Program-made: the position numbers and the translations under genes | Notes under the pieces: model-generated | What the model was told of the DNA's origin: nothing | What the model saw: the letters and a program-made list of their open reading frames with translations, nothing else | The model's database searches: none | Assembly (NCBI GenBank): GCA_001281695.1 | Contig: LJIE01000001.1 | Coordinates: forward strand, 812,107 to 876,106 | From: a bacterium 336/3 | Lineage (GTDB): Bacteria; Bacteroidota; Bacteroidia; Cytophagales; Thermonemataceae | Direction: 5' to 3' | DNA length: 64,000 nt | Shown here: positions 8,765-18,061 of the stretch, in pieces | Position numbering within the stretch: position 1 is the stretch's first letter | Layout: each line of letters starts with the position of its first letter

Positions 8765-9516
8765 TTTTTAATAGGGTATAAAATAGGTTTACTTGGACAA
8801 GCATCCGCTTCTAAACTAATAATCTGTAAATTAAGTAGATAAATGTCATCTAAAATATAATCTTCCACATAAACTAATTCTGTGATAGTGGCATCAGTAC
8901 GTATATTGTTTGGGTATTGCCAAAAAGCCTTATGCATAAGTAATTTTCCACCATCCACTTCTCTATCCACAGAAGGTAAATCTACTAAAAGATGCTTTAC
9001 ATTTCTTTTAGCCAATTCTTTTCCAATTTGGTATTCTAAATAAGGAGGATTCGTCTCATTATAATTTCTTGTTTTTTTACCTGTGAAATTTGGTAAAGTC
9101 CTAATGATAATTGCTTCTAAAGGTAAATCTGATGGAATTTTTGTAGCTATATCTTCCCAAAAAATAACAGAATCACCTTTTTGTTCTTTGGGTTCTATAG
9201 TTATTAAAAGAGCAAGTGCAAAAAAATCATGTAAATGCTGATTAATAGTAGCTCCATCTGCTGATATATGCCCATAACATTCTGTATGAGTGCCATTACC
9301 ATGTGGAGTAAGTGTAATTTGCTGATAATTACAGCTACCACCTAAAACAACACTTCCAACAAAGCTACCTGAACGGATGGTTTCAAAAATAGGACTTTTA
9401 GCATAATAACAATTAGGATTATCTTGACCTTCTCTGATAGGAATAGAAATATCAATAGGTTTTTTTAAATCAAAAGTATAATTTTGATTGTTAAGCTCAT
9501 AAGTAGCTGTAAGCAT
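8761..9516 (-). CDS. Cyclase family protein (kynurenine formamidase-like metal-dependent hydrolase)
   Basis: A 251-residue cytoplasmic protein with the cyclase-family metal motif near residues 72-83 (HGNGTHTECYGH, matching HxxGTHxDxPxH with Glu for Asp) and DLPSVDRE further on. The family includes bacterial kynurenine formamidase and other Zn/Mn hydrolases acting on amides or lactones. The substrate cannot be told from the sequence. The ATG at 9514-9516 has no better alternative. The gene stands alone on the minus strand, convergent with the lipoprotein run and divergent from the small broken gene at 9557. Confidence 0.82.
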   Translation of the reverse strand: MLTATYELNNQNYTFDLKKPIDISIPIREGQDNPNCYYAKSPIFETIRSGSFVGSVVLGGSCNYQQITLTPHGNGTHTECYGHISADGATINQHLHDFFALALLITIEPKEQKGDSVIFWEDIATKIPSDLPLEAIIIRTLPNFTGKKTRNYNETNPPYLEYQIGKELAKRNVKHLLVDLPSVDREVDGGKLLMHKAFWQYPNNIRTDATITELVYVEDYILDDIYLLNLQIISLEADACPSKPILYPIKK

Positions 9517-9556
9517 ATATTTTTATATATAAATTGAGTTCAAATATAAACTAAAA

Positions 9557-9973
9557 ATGGAAAAGGATAAAAATTCTATTTTAGAAGCTTTCGTTAAAAC
9601 ATTTATACAAAAATATAAAGCTGAGAGAGCTTTATGGGAACTTACACATCCATTAAAAAGGAATAATTTTACTAATAAACTTAATCATGGATGGGAAAAT
9701 ATATTTAAAATGTAATACCTATTGCAAGTGCCTAGAGAACAAGATGATGAAAAATCAATACAGAAATTATTAGGCTTTAAAAATACAGAAATTTGTTATA
9801 TAATTTCTAACTATAATGATTATGATGATGGTTTCTTTGAATTTCAAGAAATATTCTCTGAATTATATTGGAGAGGATTTGCTTCTGTGATTTTGAACAT
9901 TTCTGCTACAAAGTTTTTTCTTAAAACAGAACAAGTACAAGGAGCTCCACCTAAATTTATAGGAGTTTTATAA
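9557..9973 (+). pseudogene. Small conserved-looking gene interrupted by one in-frame TAA
   Basis: An ATG at 9557 opens a frame of 52 codons that ends in TAA at 9713-9715. The same frame continues without another stop to TAA at 9971-9973, giving about 138 codons in all. Both halves look coding: the first is charged and helical (EAFVKTFIQKYKAERALWEL), the second holds FFEFQEIFSELYWRGFASVI and ends TEQVQGAPPKFIGVL. A single nonsense mutation in a small cytoplasmic protein gene is the simplest reading. A sequencing error, or two separate peptides with the second starting at TTG 9722, are the alternatives. The family was not recognised. Confidence 0.6.
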
Positions 9974-9975
9974 AA

Positions 9976-9999
9976 AAAGCGTAACATATGTTACGCTTT
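9976..9999. terminator. Palindromic bidirectional terminator
   Basis: A perfect 24-bp palindrome (two 12-base arms meeting at 9987/9988) with A and T runs at its ends lies between the broken gene ending at 9973 and the convergent acyl-CoA synthetase gene ending at 10005. It can serve both strands. Confidence 0.8.
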
Positions 10000-10004
10000 A
10001 TATC

Positions 10005-11723
10005 TTATTCCCAAATAACTATTTCTTTGCTACCAGCCGATTTCTCAAGAAGTTTAGTATATCTGTCTTCCAATATATTTCTCTTAATTTTGAGAGTAGG
10101 TGTTAAAATGCCATTATCCACAGTCCAAGCATCTTTAGTAACAATAATTTTATCTATTTTAGCATAATTAGCAAGTCCAGCATTTACTTCTTTACATATT
10201 TCTTGAAGGTTTGCATTTACTTCAGCTTTAGAGGCTTTTAATCCTAACTCTGAAAGTACAACCAAAGCGACAGGTTGGTCTAAGGTACGTCCTGTTACAC
10301 AAATTTGTTCTATAAAATGACTGGTTGCAAAACCCCATTCAATAGGAGCGGGTACAATAAACTCTCCTTTGGTCGTTTTAAAAGTATCTTTTACACGTCC
10401 TGTGATTTTTAAAAATCCTTGACTATCAAGCTCTCCCATATCGCCAGTATGTAACCAGCCTTCTGGATCTAATACTTCGTTTGTTTTTTGAGGGTCTTTA
10501 TAATAGCCTTTCATAATCCAAGGAGATCTCATCTGTATTTCTCCATTATCAGGATCTATTCGTACTTCTACACCAGGAAAAGATTGTCCTACTGTTCCTA
10601 TTTTCATATTATGTTCTCGCATAATACTTCCCGCTGCATGGTTTTCAGTCATACCGTATACCTCTTGTATTCTAACACCCAGTTTATGAAACCAACTTAA
10701 CATAGAAGCAGGCATAGGAGCAGCACCTGTTACAACCAAACGCCCTTGTGATAAACCCAAACCTTCTTTTATTTTTTTCTTTACAAGACTTGAAATAATA
10801 GGGATGCTAAGTAATAGATTCAACTTTTTCTGAGGCATTTTAGAGAGAATACCCATCTGGAATTTTGTCCAAATACGAGGAACAGCCAAGAAATGTGTAG
10901 GCTGAGTATCTTTCAGATTTTGAGCAAATGTATCAAGAGATTCAACAAAAGAAACTGTCCCTCCACATTGTATACTAAATATTTCAGTAAAACAACGTTC
11001 AGCAATATGAGATAAAGGTAAATACGAAAAAAACCTATTATCATCATGATTAAGTTGCATAAACTCTAAATTTACTTCTGTAGCCATGGCTGTTGCAAAG
11101 TATGTTAGCATGGCTCCTTTCGGCATTCCTGTTGTTCCAGATGTATAAATAACAGTGAAAATATCATCTATATTGGGCTTAGTATTTTCTTGGAGTGGGG
11201 TAATATCTTCCAAAACAGTTTCCCATTGTGGAAGTTCTTTAGCTGGGCTATCTGGTAATGCTAAAGTTTTTACAGAAGAGGGGATACCTCCTTTCATACC
11301 ATTCCAATCATCCAATTTACCCACTAAAAGTAATTGACAATCACTATGAGTTAATACCTGATTGATTTGTTCTGCATTAAGAGTAGGGAAAAAAGGTACA
11401 GAAACACAATCAGCCATCATAATAGCCAAATCACTAATCATCCAAAAACTATGATTTTTGGAAACCAATCCAATATGAGTTCTTGGCGGAAAATTTTGGC
11501 GAATCCATGCAGCTAATTTTCTTGCTTGTACACCAACTTCTGCAAAAGTATAATCTTTCCATGTTTTACCATAAGGTTGTCTTAGAAAAACCTTATTAGG
11601 AGTGGTTTTCTCCCAATGATAGAACTTTTCTATCAAGGTTTTGAGAGAAGATTTCTCTGGAAATTTTGTAGGAAATGAAAATGTTTTGTATTGTTTTTGG
11701 GTAGAATTGAGGGTAACAGACAT
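10005..11723 (-). CDS. AMP-dependent synthetase / long-chain fatty acyl-CoA ligase
   Basis: A 572-residue ANL-superfamily enzyme. The P-loop YTSGTTGMPKGAM lies near residue 191, the A5-type motif VYGMTENHAAG near 358, GWLHTGDMGELD near 417, and a KITGRVKDTFKTTKGE segment near 435. Such enzymes form acyl-adenylate and then acyl-CoA; the length and motifs fit long-chain acyl-CoA synthetases of the FadD/FAA type. No signal peptide is present, so it is cytoplasmic or membrane-associated. It is probably monocistronic, with the palindromic terminator just after its stop. Exact chain-length preference is not visible. Confidence 0.88.
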   Translation of the reverse strand: MSVTLNSTQKQYKTFSFPTKFPEKSSLKTLIEKFYHWEKTTPNKVFLRQPYGKTWKDYTFAEVGVQARKLAAWIRQNFPPRTHIGLVSKNHSFWMISDLAIMMADCVSVPFFPTLNAEQINQVLTHSDCQLLLVGKLDDWNGMKGGIPSSVKTLALPDSPAKELPQWETVLEDITPLQENTKPNIDDIFTVIYTSGTTGMPKGAMLTYFATAMATEVNLEFMQLNHDDNRFFSYLPLSHIAERCFTEIFSIQCGGTVSFVESLDTFAQNLKDTQPTHFLAVPRIWTKFQMGILSKMPQKKLNLLLSIPIISSLVKKKIKEGLGLSQGRLVVTGAAPMPASMLSWFHKLGVRIQEVYGMTENHAAGSIMREHNMKIGTVGQSFPGVEVRIDPDNGEIQMRSPWIMKGYYKDPQKTNEVLDPEGWLHTGDMGELDSQGFLKITGRVKDTFKTTKGEFIVPAPIEWGFATSHFIEQICVTGRTLDQPVALVVLSELGLKASKAEVNANLQEICKEVNAGLANYAKIDKIIVTKDAWTVDNGILTPTLKIKRNILEDRYTKLLEKSAGSKEIVIWE

Positions 11724-11891
11724 AGCAGTGATGATTTTAAATAAGCAATATAATTAAAATAATATGATTTACTTAGAAAAGTTCTAAAATTATTAGAAAC
11801 ATTGAAGATACTATATTTTCAGTTTTTATCAAACTTTTGAGCTATTTTTTCTGTATATTGCGACAATTTTGAAGAAAATACAAGATAATTC

Positions 11892-13268
11892 ATGAAACCA
11901 GCTAAACCAACAACACCTAAAGGAACACGTGACTATACACCTTCTATGATGCTCAAACGCAATTTTATTATTGGGCATATCAAAGAAGTTTTTGAAAAAT
12001 ATGGATTCATGCCACTCGAAACACCTGCAATGGAAAATCTTTCTGTTTTGATGGGTAAATATGGCGAAGAAGGTGACCAACTTTTATATAAAATTTTAAA
12101 TCAAGCAGATTTTTTGAGTAAAGTAGAAACCTCTGATATTGAAAAAGGTTCAAAACATTTAGCTTTGAAAATATCTGAGAAAGGCTTACGCTATGATTTA
12201 ACAGTACCTTTTGCTCGTTTTGTGGTGATGAATCAAAACGATTTAGCTTTTCCGTTTAAACGCTATCAGATACAACCTGTTTGGCGTGGTGATGCTCCCC
12301 AGAAAGGGCGTTACAGAGAGTTTTATCAGTGTGATGCTGATGTAGTAGGAACTGAATCCTTGATTTGTGAAGCAGAGATTATCCTGATGATGCATGAAGT
12401 CTTAGGCAATCGCCTGAAAATTAAAGATTATGCCATCAAGATGAACAATCGAAAAATTTTGGCAGGAATCGCTGAAACAGTAGGAGCAGAAGGAAAAGAA
12501 GCAGAGTTGTGTGTGGCTATTGATAAACTTGATAAAATTGGTAAGGAAAAAGTCTTAAATGAATTAAAAGAAAGAGGTTTTACAGAAACAAATTTAGAGA
12601 AACTGCTTCCTATATTCAGTCTGCCAACTGATAATCGAGAAAAAATAGCTTTCTTAGAGAAGTTTTTAGAAAACTCAAATATTGGAAAACAAGGGATAGA
12701 GGAGGTAAATAAGGTTTTAAAATATTTGAATTCTTTTTCAAGCACTTTGAAATTTGAAGTAGATATAGATATAACTCTTGCCAGAGGGCTTTCATATTAT
12801 ACAGGAGCTATTTTTGAAGTAAAAGTGAAAAACTCTGCTATTGGGAGTATCAGTGGTGGTGGACGTTATGATAATCTTACAGGTACATTTGGTTTGGAAG
12901 GTGTAGCTGGTGTCGGCTTTTCTTTCGGTCTGGATAGAATCTATGATGTGATGGAAGAACAGAATCTGTTTCCAAGCCAAACACAAAGTACTACTAAAGT
13001 AATGTTGAGTAATTTTGATAATGAAGCTGAAGCCTATTCTTTACCAATTCTGAAGCGATTAAGAGATATAGGCATCAAAGCTGAGATTTATCCACAAAGT
13101 ACCAAACTGGATAAGCAACTTAAATATGCAAACAAAAAACAAATTCCTTTTGTAGTTTTGATAGGCTCAGAGGAGATGAGTAGTGGTATATTTACGCTTA
13201 AAAATATGCAAGAAGGTACTCAACAAAAGTTAAACATTGAAGAAATCATAAATCAATTGGCTATTTAA
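11892..13268 (+). CDS. hisS: Histidyl-tRNA synthetase
   Basis: A 458-residue class II aminoacyl-tRNA synthetase that charges tRNA-His. The N-terminal TPKGTRDYTP is typical. Motif 2 (QPVWRGDAPQKGRYREFYQCD) lies near 119-139, the histidine A motif LARGLSYYTG near 297, and motif 3 GVGFSFGLDRI near 339; an anticodon-binding domain fills about 370-458. Length is normal for the family's longer bacterial forms. It is followed 12 bp later by hisIE and then by a membrane protein gene, so the three may be one operon. Confidence 0.96.
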   Translation: MKPAKPTTPKGTRDYTPSMMLKRNFIIGHIKEVFEKYGFMPLETPAMENLSVLMGKYGEEGDQLLYKILNQADFLSKVETSDIEKGSKHLALKISEKGLRYDLTVPFARFVVMNQNDLAFPFKRYQIQPVWRGDAPQKGRYREFYQCDADVVGTESLICEAEIILMMHEVLGNRLKIKDYAIKMNNRKILAGIAETVGAEGKEAELCVAIDKLDKIGKEKVLNELKERGFTETNLEKLLPIFSLPTDNREKIAFLEKFLENSNIGKQGIEEVNKVLKYLNSFSSTLKFEVDIDITLARGLSYYTGAIFEVKVKNSAIGSISGGGRYDNLTGTFGLEGVAGVGFSFGLDRIYDVMEEQNLFPSQTQSTTKVMLSNFDNEAEAYSLPILKRLRDIGIKAEIYPQSTKLDKQLKYANKKQIPFVVLIGSEEMSSGIFTLKNMQEGTQQKLNIEEIINQLAI

Positions 13269-13280
13269 TCATTATTTATA

Positions 13281-13874
13281 ATGCAATTTAATAAAAACAC
13301 AGATGGGCTGATTCCTGTTATTATTCAAGATAATAATACACAAAAAGTATTGATGCTTGGATATATGAATGAAGAAGCTTTTGAAAAAACACAAAAGGAA
13401 CAAGTTGTAACTTTTTACAGTCGTACCAAACAACGCCTTTGGACAAAAGGAGAAACTTCAGGTAATTTTTTGAAAGTAAAAGATATAAAAATTGATTGTG
13501 ACAAAGATACTATACTCATCAAGGCAGAGCCTCTAGGTGTGGTTTGTCACACAGGAGCAGATACTTGTTTTGAAGAAGAAAACAAGGATAATCTGTTTTT
13601 TATCAATCATTTACGCAAAGTAATACAAGAACGTAAAAACCAAATACCTGAAACTTCTTATACGGCTTCTTTATTTGCAAAAGGGATTAATAAAATAGCT
13701 CAAAAAGTAGGAGAAGAAGCAATAGAACTCGTAATAGAAGCTAAAGACAACAATCAAGATTTGTTTTTAGGAGAAGCAGCTGATTTGTTATTTCACTATT
13801 TGGTGCTTTTAGAAGCTAAAAATATATCATTGAATCAAGTGATAGAAGTTTTGGAGAAAAGACATAAAAAATAA
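13281..13874 (+). CDS. hisIE: Bifunctional phosphoribosyl-AMP cyclohydrolase / phosphoribosyl-ATP pyrophosphatase
   Basis: A 197-residue fusion catalysing steps 2 and 3 of histidine synthesis. The N-terminal HisI domain (about 1-105) has the metal-binding stretch IDCDKDTILIKAEP and the motif GVVCHTGADTCF. The C-terminal HisE domain (about 110-197) has KVGEEAIELVIEAK and GEAADLLFHYLVLL. This fusion is common in Bacteroidota. No other his biosynthesis gene lies in the window; its neighbour upstream is hisS, so histidine synthesis and charging genes are linked here. Confidence 0.95.
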   Translation: MQFNKNTDGLIPVIIQDNNTQKVLMLGYMNEEAFEKTQKEQVVTFYSRTKQRLWTKGETSGNFLKVKDIKIDCDKDTILIKAEPLGVVCHTGADTCFEEENKDNLFFINHLRKVIQERKNQIPETSYTASLFAKGINKIAQKVGEEAIELVIEAKDNNQDLFLGEAADLLFHYLVLLEAKNISLNQVIEVLEKRHKK

Positions 13875-13878
13875 GTCT

Positions 13879-15189
13879 ATGGAACTGAAAGATGTTTTGC
13901 TTGCTCCTGTATTTTTAGCCATATTGTATTTATGGGCATACTTAAGGCAAGCAAAACAAACCAATCCACTTACAAAAAGGTACTATTTTATGGCTCTGCA
14001 TCTAAGAATGTTTGGAGCTTTAGCACTAGGATTGATATATCAGTTTTATTATCAAGGAGGAGATACCTATAACTTTTTTCATGATAGTCAAATCATCTGG
14101 TCTGTTCTATTAGATAAACCTGATATTGGCATACAAATACTCACAGATACACCGGATACTCTAAACCCAGCTACGCAAGCTTATACAAATTACATGTATT
14201 TTTATCCTGATAGAAGTACCATGATCATTGTAAAGGCTTCTACATTGTTGGGAGTAATTTCTTATCACACTTATTTGGCAAACTCTTTTTGTTTGGCATT
14301 CTTTAGTTTTTCAGGTCTTTGGGCAATGTATAAAGCTTTTGTAGATATTTATCCAATGCTTTACAAACGTTATGCTTTTGCTTGTTTTATGATGCCATCA
14401 GCATTTTTTTGGGGTTCGGGTTTGATGAAAGATACCTTAATTATAGGAGCCTTGGGTTGGGTTTTTCATAGTTTTTATTTTGGAGTAATTAAAAGAAAAA
14501 ATTTAACCAAAAATATATTGATTCTGATAGCTTCCTTGTGGTTGATGCAAGCTGTAAAAATTTATATAGCCATGTGTTTTTTGCCTTCTGCTGCAGTATG
14601 GATATTTTTACAATACAGATCAAGTATGAAAATGGCTTTGGCAAGAGCATTGATGTTACCTTTAGTTTTACTGATAGCCTTACCAATAGGATTATACTCT
14701 GTAAGTAAATTAACAGAAGGCACAAGATTTTCATTTGAAGAGATAGGGGCAACTACCAAAACAAATACAGAGTGGAATGCAGTATCTGGAAATGCATCTT
14801 ACTCTTTGGGAGAATATGATGGAACTATAACAAGTGTGGTTACAAAATTTCCTGCTGCTATTTTTGTTTCTTTATTTCAACCATTTATTTGGCAAGCCCG
14901 AAATGTAGTAATGCTGTTGGCTGCCTTACAGGCTTCATTTATTATCTTTCTGACTATCCAAACTTTCTTAAAATCAGGATTTAAGTTTTTTTCAATCATA
15001 ATTAATCATCCATTTTTAGCTTTTTGCCTTTGTTTTACATTGGTATTGGCTTTTGGCACAGGTGTTGGAAGTGGAAATTATGGCTCATTAGACCGTTACC
15101 GAATTCCTTTTATTCCTTTCTATATTTCTATGATGTACACCATTCAGTATTATGTAAAAAAACCTAAGAAATTGCCACGATTTGCTTGA
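13879..15189 (+). CDS. Polytopic membrane protein, GT-C glycosyltransferase-like, function unknown
   Basis: A 436-residue integral membrane protein with about ten hydrophobic segments, starting at residue 8. A conserved-looking polar loop holds YYQGGDTYNFFHDS near residues 55-68, an acidic first loop like that of GT-C glycosyltransferases and polysaccharide polymerases. Another motif is GSGLMKDTLI. It starts 4 bp after hisIE and converges on a glycosyltransferase gene, which suggests a role in surface glycan assembly; that is inference from fold and context. Its last 40 bp overlap the end of the opposing gene. Confidence 0.7.
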   Translation: MELKDVLLAPVFLAILYLWAYLRQAKQTNPLTKRYYFMALHLRMFGALALGLIYQFYYQGGDTYNFFHDSQIIWSVLLDKPDIGIQILTDTPDTLNPATQAYTNYMYFYPDRSTMIIVKASTLLGVISYHTYLANSFCLAFFSFSGLWAMYKAFVDIYPMLYKRYAFACFMMPSAFFWGSGLMKDTLIIGALGWVFHSFYFGVIKRKNLTKNILILIASLWLMQAVKIYIAMCFLPSAAVWIFLQYRSSMKMALARALMLPLVLLIALPIGLYSVSKLTEGTRFSFEEIGATTKTNTEWNAVSGNASYSLGEYDGTITSVVTKFPAAIFVSLFQPFIWQARNVVMLLAALQASFIIFLTIQTFLKSGFKFFSIIINHPFLAFCLCFTLVLAFGTGVGSGNYGSLDRYRIPFIPFYISMMYTIQYYVKKPKKLPRFA

Positions 15190-16223
15190 ACTGAATAACG
15201 TTCAATGATGGTTTTTCGAGCATTTTTACCTAAATCAGCCCTCAAAGCATTGTTTTTTAATAGAAACTCTAAAGTTTCAAGCCATTCTTGCTCTGTTTGA
15301 GCTAAAAAACCATTCTTACCATGTTCTACGATTTCTGTATTTACCCCTACAGGCGATATAACAGGTACAACTTCCATTGACATATATTGAAGTGCTTTGA
15401 ATCCACATTTTCCTTTTGCCCATGGATCATCCTCTAAGGGCATCACACCTATATCCATCTGAGCCAAATCTGCTATTTCAGTAGCCTTATTCCAAGGGAT
15501 ATAGAGTAAGTTGTCCAATTGAAAATCAGGTTGTTTGTCTGAAATAACCAAAAAAGTAAAATCAAATTTTTTAGATAAATTTTCAATAATGGGAATTAAA
15601 AAATACAAATATTGAATAGTGGAATGTGTGCCTGTCCAGCCGATAATAGGTTTAATATGTTTTTTAGATGAAACTAGAGCAGGGTTATGCCAGTTTTCAG
15701 TATCAATGGTTGTAGGATTGATAATTACATTTGAATTGTATTTTTTTGCATAATCAGCTAAAAAATTATTACCAGCAGAAATTTTATAAGCCCACTTGCA
15801 TATCAAGGCTGTTTTTTCATGAAATTTTATTTTTGCCACTATTTTATTTTGCTCAGATGTATTGGGTAGCCAAATAGCATCATCAAAATCAAAAATGACT
15901 TTTTTTCTAAATATTTTGGCAATACACCATTCCACCCAAGGCAATCCAATGGGAGTAGCCTCTCGATGTATAAATATGAAATCGTATTTCCAGACGGAAA
16001 AAAGTAAAATAAATCGCTTCCAAAATCCGTTTACAATACCTACAACTTTTTGCATAAAATGTTTGTCTTTATACAAGATGCTCCATGTCTTTTGACTAAG
16101 AAAAGATTTTAGAACAATATAAAAGCCTTGTGTTTGTAGAAAATCTAAATATTGTTCAAATCTAAATCTTTGTGAGCCAGCCGTTGCATGAGGATAAGGG
16201 AATAAAAATAATATTTTTTTCAT
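15150..16223 (-). CDS. Glycosyltransferase family 4-like protein
   Basis: With the start at ATG 16223 (MKKILFLFPYPHATAGSQRF) the protein has 357 residues; an in-frame start at 16274 would add 17 residues without a typical opening and would run into the divergent gene. The GT-B fold is indicated by IIGWTGTHSTIQYL in the second domain and by a C-terminal region with MDIGVMPLEDDPWAKGKCG and ALQYMSMEVVPVIS, which bind the nucleotide-sugar donor in GT4 enzymes. It probably adds a sugar to a surface polysaccharide or glycolipid at the cytoplasmic face. Donor and acceptor are unknown. Confidence 0.82.
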   Translation of the reverse strand: MKKILFLFPYPHATAGSQRFRFEQYLDFLQTQGFYIVLKSFLSQKTWSILYKDKHFMQKVVGIVNGFWKRFILLFSVWKYDFIFIHREATPIGLPWVEWCIAKIFRKKVIFDFDDAIWLPNTSEQNKIVAKIKFHEKTALICKWAYKISAGNNFLADYAKKYNSNVIINPTTIDTENWHNPALVSSKKHIKPIIGWTGTHSTIQYLYFLIPIIENLSKKFDFTFLVISDKQPDFQLDNLLYIPWNKATEIADLAQMDIGVMPLEDDPWAKGKCGFKALQYMSMEVVPVISPVGVNTEIVEHGKNGFLAQTEQEWLETLEFLLKNNALRADLGKNARKTIIERYSVQANRGNFLGFFT

Positions 16224-16254
16224 GTGCTTTTTCACCACTAAATATTTTATGCTT

Positions 16255-17397
16255 ATGAAGTTTTTTTTCTGCAATTTAATTTTTTTGTTAGTTATTCACG
16301 CAAATTTTGCTCAATCTATACAAGGAAAACTATTAGATGCCAATACTAAAGAGACTATTGTTGGAGCAAATGTATTTATAGCTAATACTTCTGTGGGTAC
16401 GGTCAGTAACGAAAAAGGAGAGTTTCTAATTCCAAAAAGCCCACAAAAAAATATAGATTTGATTTTTTCTATGACTGGCTATGAAACTTTAGCCATTCCA
16501 ATCTTATTAGATACACTTGGCAATAAACCTTTAACTGTTCTTTTAAAAGAAAAAGTAGATAAAATAGAAGGTATTGTAGTCAAAGATAAAAACCCTAATT
16601 GGCAAACCAATTATAATATTTTTAAGCTACATTTTTTGGGAGAAACAGAAAATGCAAAGAATTGTATTATCAAAAATCCTGAAATCCTCAATCTGCAATT
16701 TCAGAAAAGAGTTTTTAAGGCTTCAGCAGATGATATGTTAATAATTGAGAATAAAAACTTAGGATATATCATCAAATACAAACTATCTGGTTTTGTTGTA
16801 GATTTTGACAAGGGGTACTTTGTGATTTTGGGTTATCCTTTATTTGAACTGATGAAAGGTACAAAAAGTCAAGAAAAAAGATGGAAAAAAAGACGCCTAC
16901 AAACTTATTTGGGTTCTTCTTTACATCTGATGCGTAGTATGTATCAGAATAACTGGGAAGAACAAAGATTTACTTTGAGAAGGTTAGAAAGAAAACCTAA
17001 TCCTGAACGCTTGCCTGATAGTTTGATTAGAGCTAAAATAAAAAAGTTTTTAAAAGAAAATAAGCAAGACAGTGTTAGATATTGGATAAAACAACAAAAA
17101 ATACCATCCATTATACAGTTTTTACATTCCAATCCTTTAAAACCTGCTGATAGTTTGGTGACAAATGCCGATAACAAACTAAAAAAACTTACTTTTTCTG
17201 ATAATATTCAAATTAATTATTTTCCTAAAGGTAATTCTGAAAAAATGCAAACTTCTATCATTACGTTCTTCAAACCTTTTGTATTTTTGCAAGAAGATGG
17301 TTACGTAATTGAAGCCTTAGACTTAATTTATGAAGGATATATGCCTCTCAAAAAAGTAGCCGATTTGTTGCCGTTAGATTATCAAGAAGGTCAATGA
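16255..17397 (+). CDS. Exported CarboxypepD_reg-like domain protein
   Basis: The start is set at ATG 16255 (MKFFFCNLIFLLVIHANFAQ), a clean signal peptide; ATG 16249 is nearly as good, and 16222 would add eleven residues. After cleavage a carboxypeptidase regulatory-like Ig fold occupies about residues 22-100 (IQGKLLDANTKETIVGANV), a domain common at the start of Bacteroidota outer membrane proteins. The remaining 270 residues are charged and unassigned; there is no TonB plug or barrel. It is divergent from the glycosyltransferase gene with only 31 bp between starts, and overlaps the next gene by 4 bp. Confidence 0.75.
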   Translation: MKFFFCNLIFLLVIHANFAQSIQGKLLDANTKETIVGANVFIANTSVGTVSNEKGEFLIPKSPQKNIDLIFSMTGYETLAIPILLDTLGNKPLTVLLKEKVDKIEGIVVKDKNPNWQTNYNIFKLHFLGETENAKNCIIKNPEILNLQFQKRVFKASADDMLIIENKNLGYIIKYKLSGFVVDFDKGYFVILGYPLFELMKGTKSQEKRWKKRRLQTYLGSSLHLMRSMYQNNWEEQRFTLRRLERKPNPERLPDSLIRAKIKKFLKENKQDSVRYWIKQQKIPSIIQFLHSNPLKPADSLVTNADNKLKKLTFSDNIQINYFPKGNSEKMQTSIITFFKPFVFLQEDGYVIEALDLIYEGYMPLKKVADLLPLDYQEGQ

Positions 17398-17978
17398 CAG
17401 ATATTTATTATAGTATAGAAAATCCCACAGAAGGAGTTTATAAAGAAAAAGGTAGTAAATTTTTAGCATTTGCCTACCCTATAGAAACAGAAGAAGAAAT
17501 TAAAAATGCTTTAAATGTTTTAAAGAAAGAATATTTTGATGCGACTCATCATTGTTATGCATATATTTTAGGAGCTAATCAGGAAAAATGGAGAGCTAAT
17601 GATGATGGTGAGCCTAATCACTCAGCAGGTACACCTATTTTAAATCAGATTAAAGCAAAAGGAGTAAGTGATGTTTTGGTAGTAGTTGTACGTTATTATG
17701 GAGGAACAAAATTGGGTGTTAGTGGATTGATTCAAGCTTATAAAACATCAACATTGCTAGCTTTGGAAGAAACAAAATTAATAGAAAAGGTTTTGACAGT
17801 CCAAATACAAATAACTTATAACTATCCAGAAACCAGCGAAGTAATGAGTGTAGTCAATAAACTTGGCTTAAAAATTATCAGTCAAAATTTTGATTTATTT
17901 TGCCATGCTACACTAAGTTGTAAACAAAGTATGCTCTCTCAGGTACAAGAAGCTCTTAGTAGTTGGATAAAAACATAA
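17394..17978 (+). CDS. IMPACT family protein (YigZ-like)
   Basis: A 194-residue cytoplasmic protein of the UPF0029/IMPACT family. Signature segments are ANDDGEPNHSAGTPIL near 64-79 and VVVVRYYGGTKLGVSGLI near 95-112, followed by a C-terminal DUF1949-like alpha/beta domain. Bacterial YigZ is linked to translation or nucleic-acid binding, but its job is not settled. Its ATG overlaps the stop of the preceding gene (ATGA), so the two are translationally coupled. Confidence 0.88.
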   Translation: MTDIYYSIENPTEGVYKEKGSKFLAFAYPIETEEEIKNALNVLKKEYFDATHHCYAYILGANQEKWRANDDGEPNHSAGTPILNQIKAKGVSDVLVVVVRYYGGTKLGVSGLIQAYKTSTLLALEETKLIEKVLTVQIQITYNYPETSEVMSVVNKLGLKIISQNFDLFCHATLSCKQSMLSQVQEALSSWIKT

Positions 17979-18061
17979 TAATTCAAATCTTTTTCAGGGT
18001 GTTACTTCTTTTTTCACACCTAATTCTATAATTTTGCTTTCCTTGTAGTTTTACTCATTTT

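Noticed and set aside
9722-9973. Independent 83-residue gene starting at TTG
   Set aside because: It is in frame with the upstream ORF from 9557 and reads as the second half of one interrupted gene.
17996-18026. Possible terminator after the IMPACT gene
   Set aside because: Only five G/C-containing pairs around a long loop, with no T run after it.
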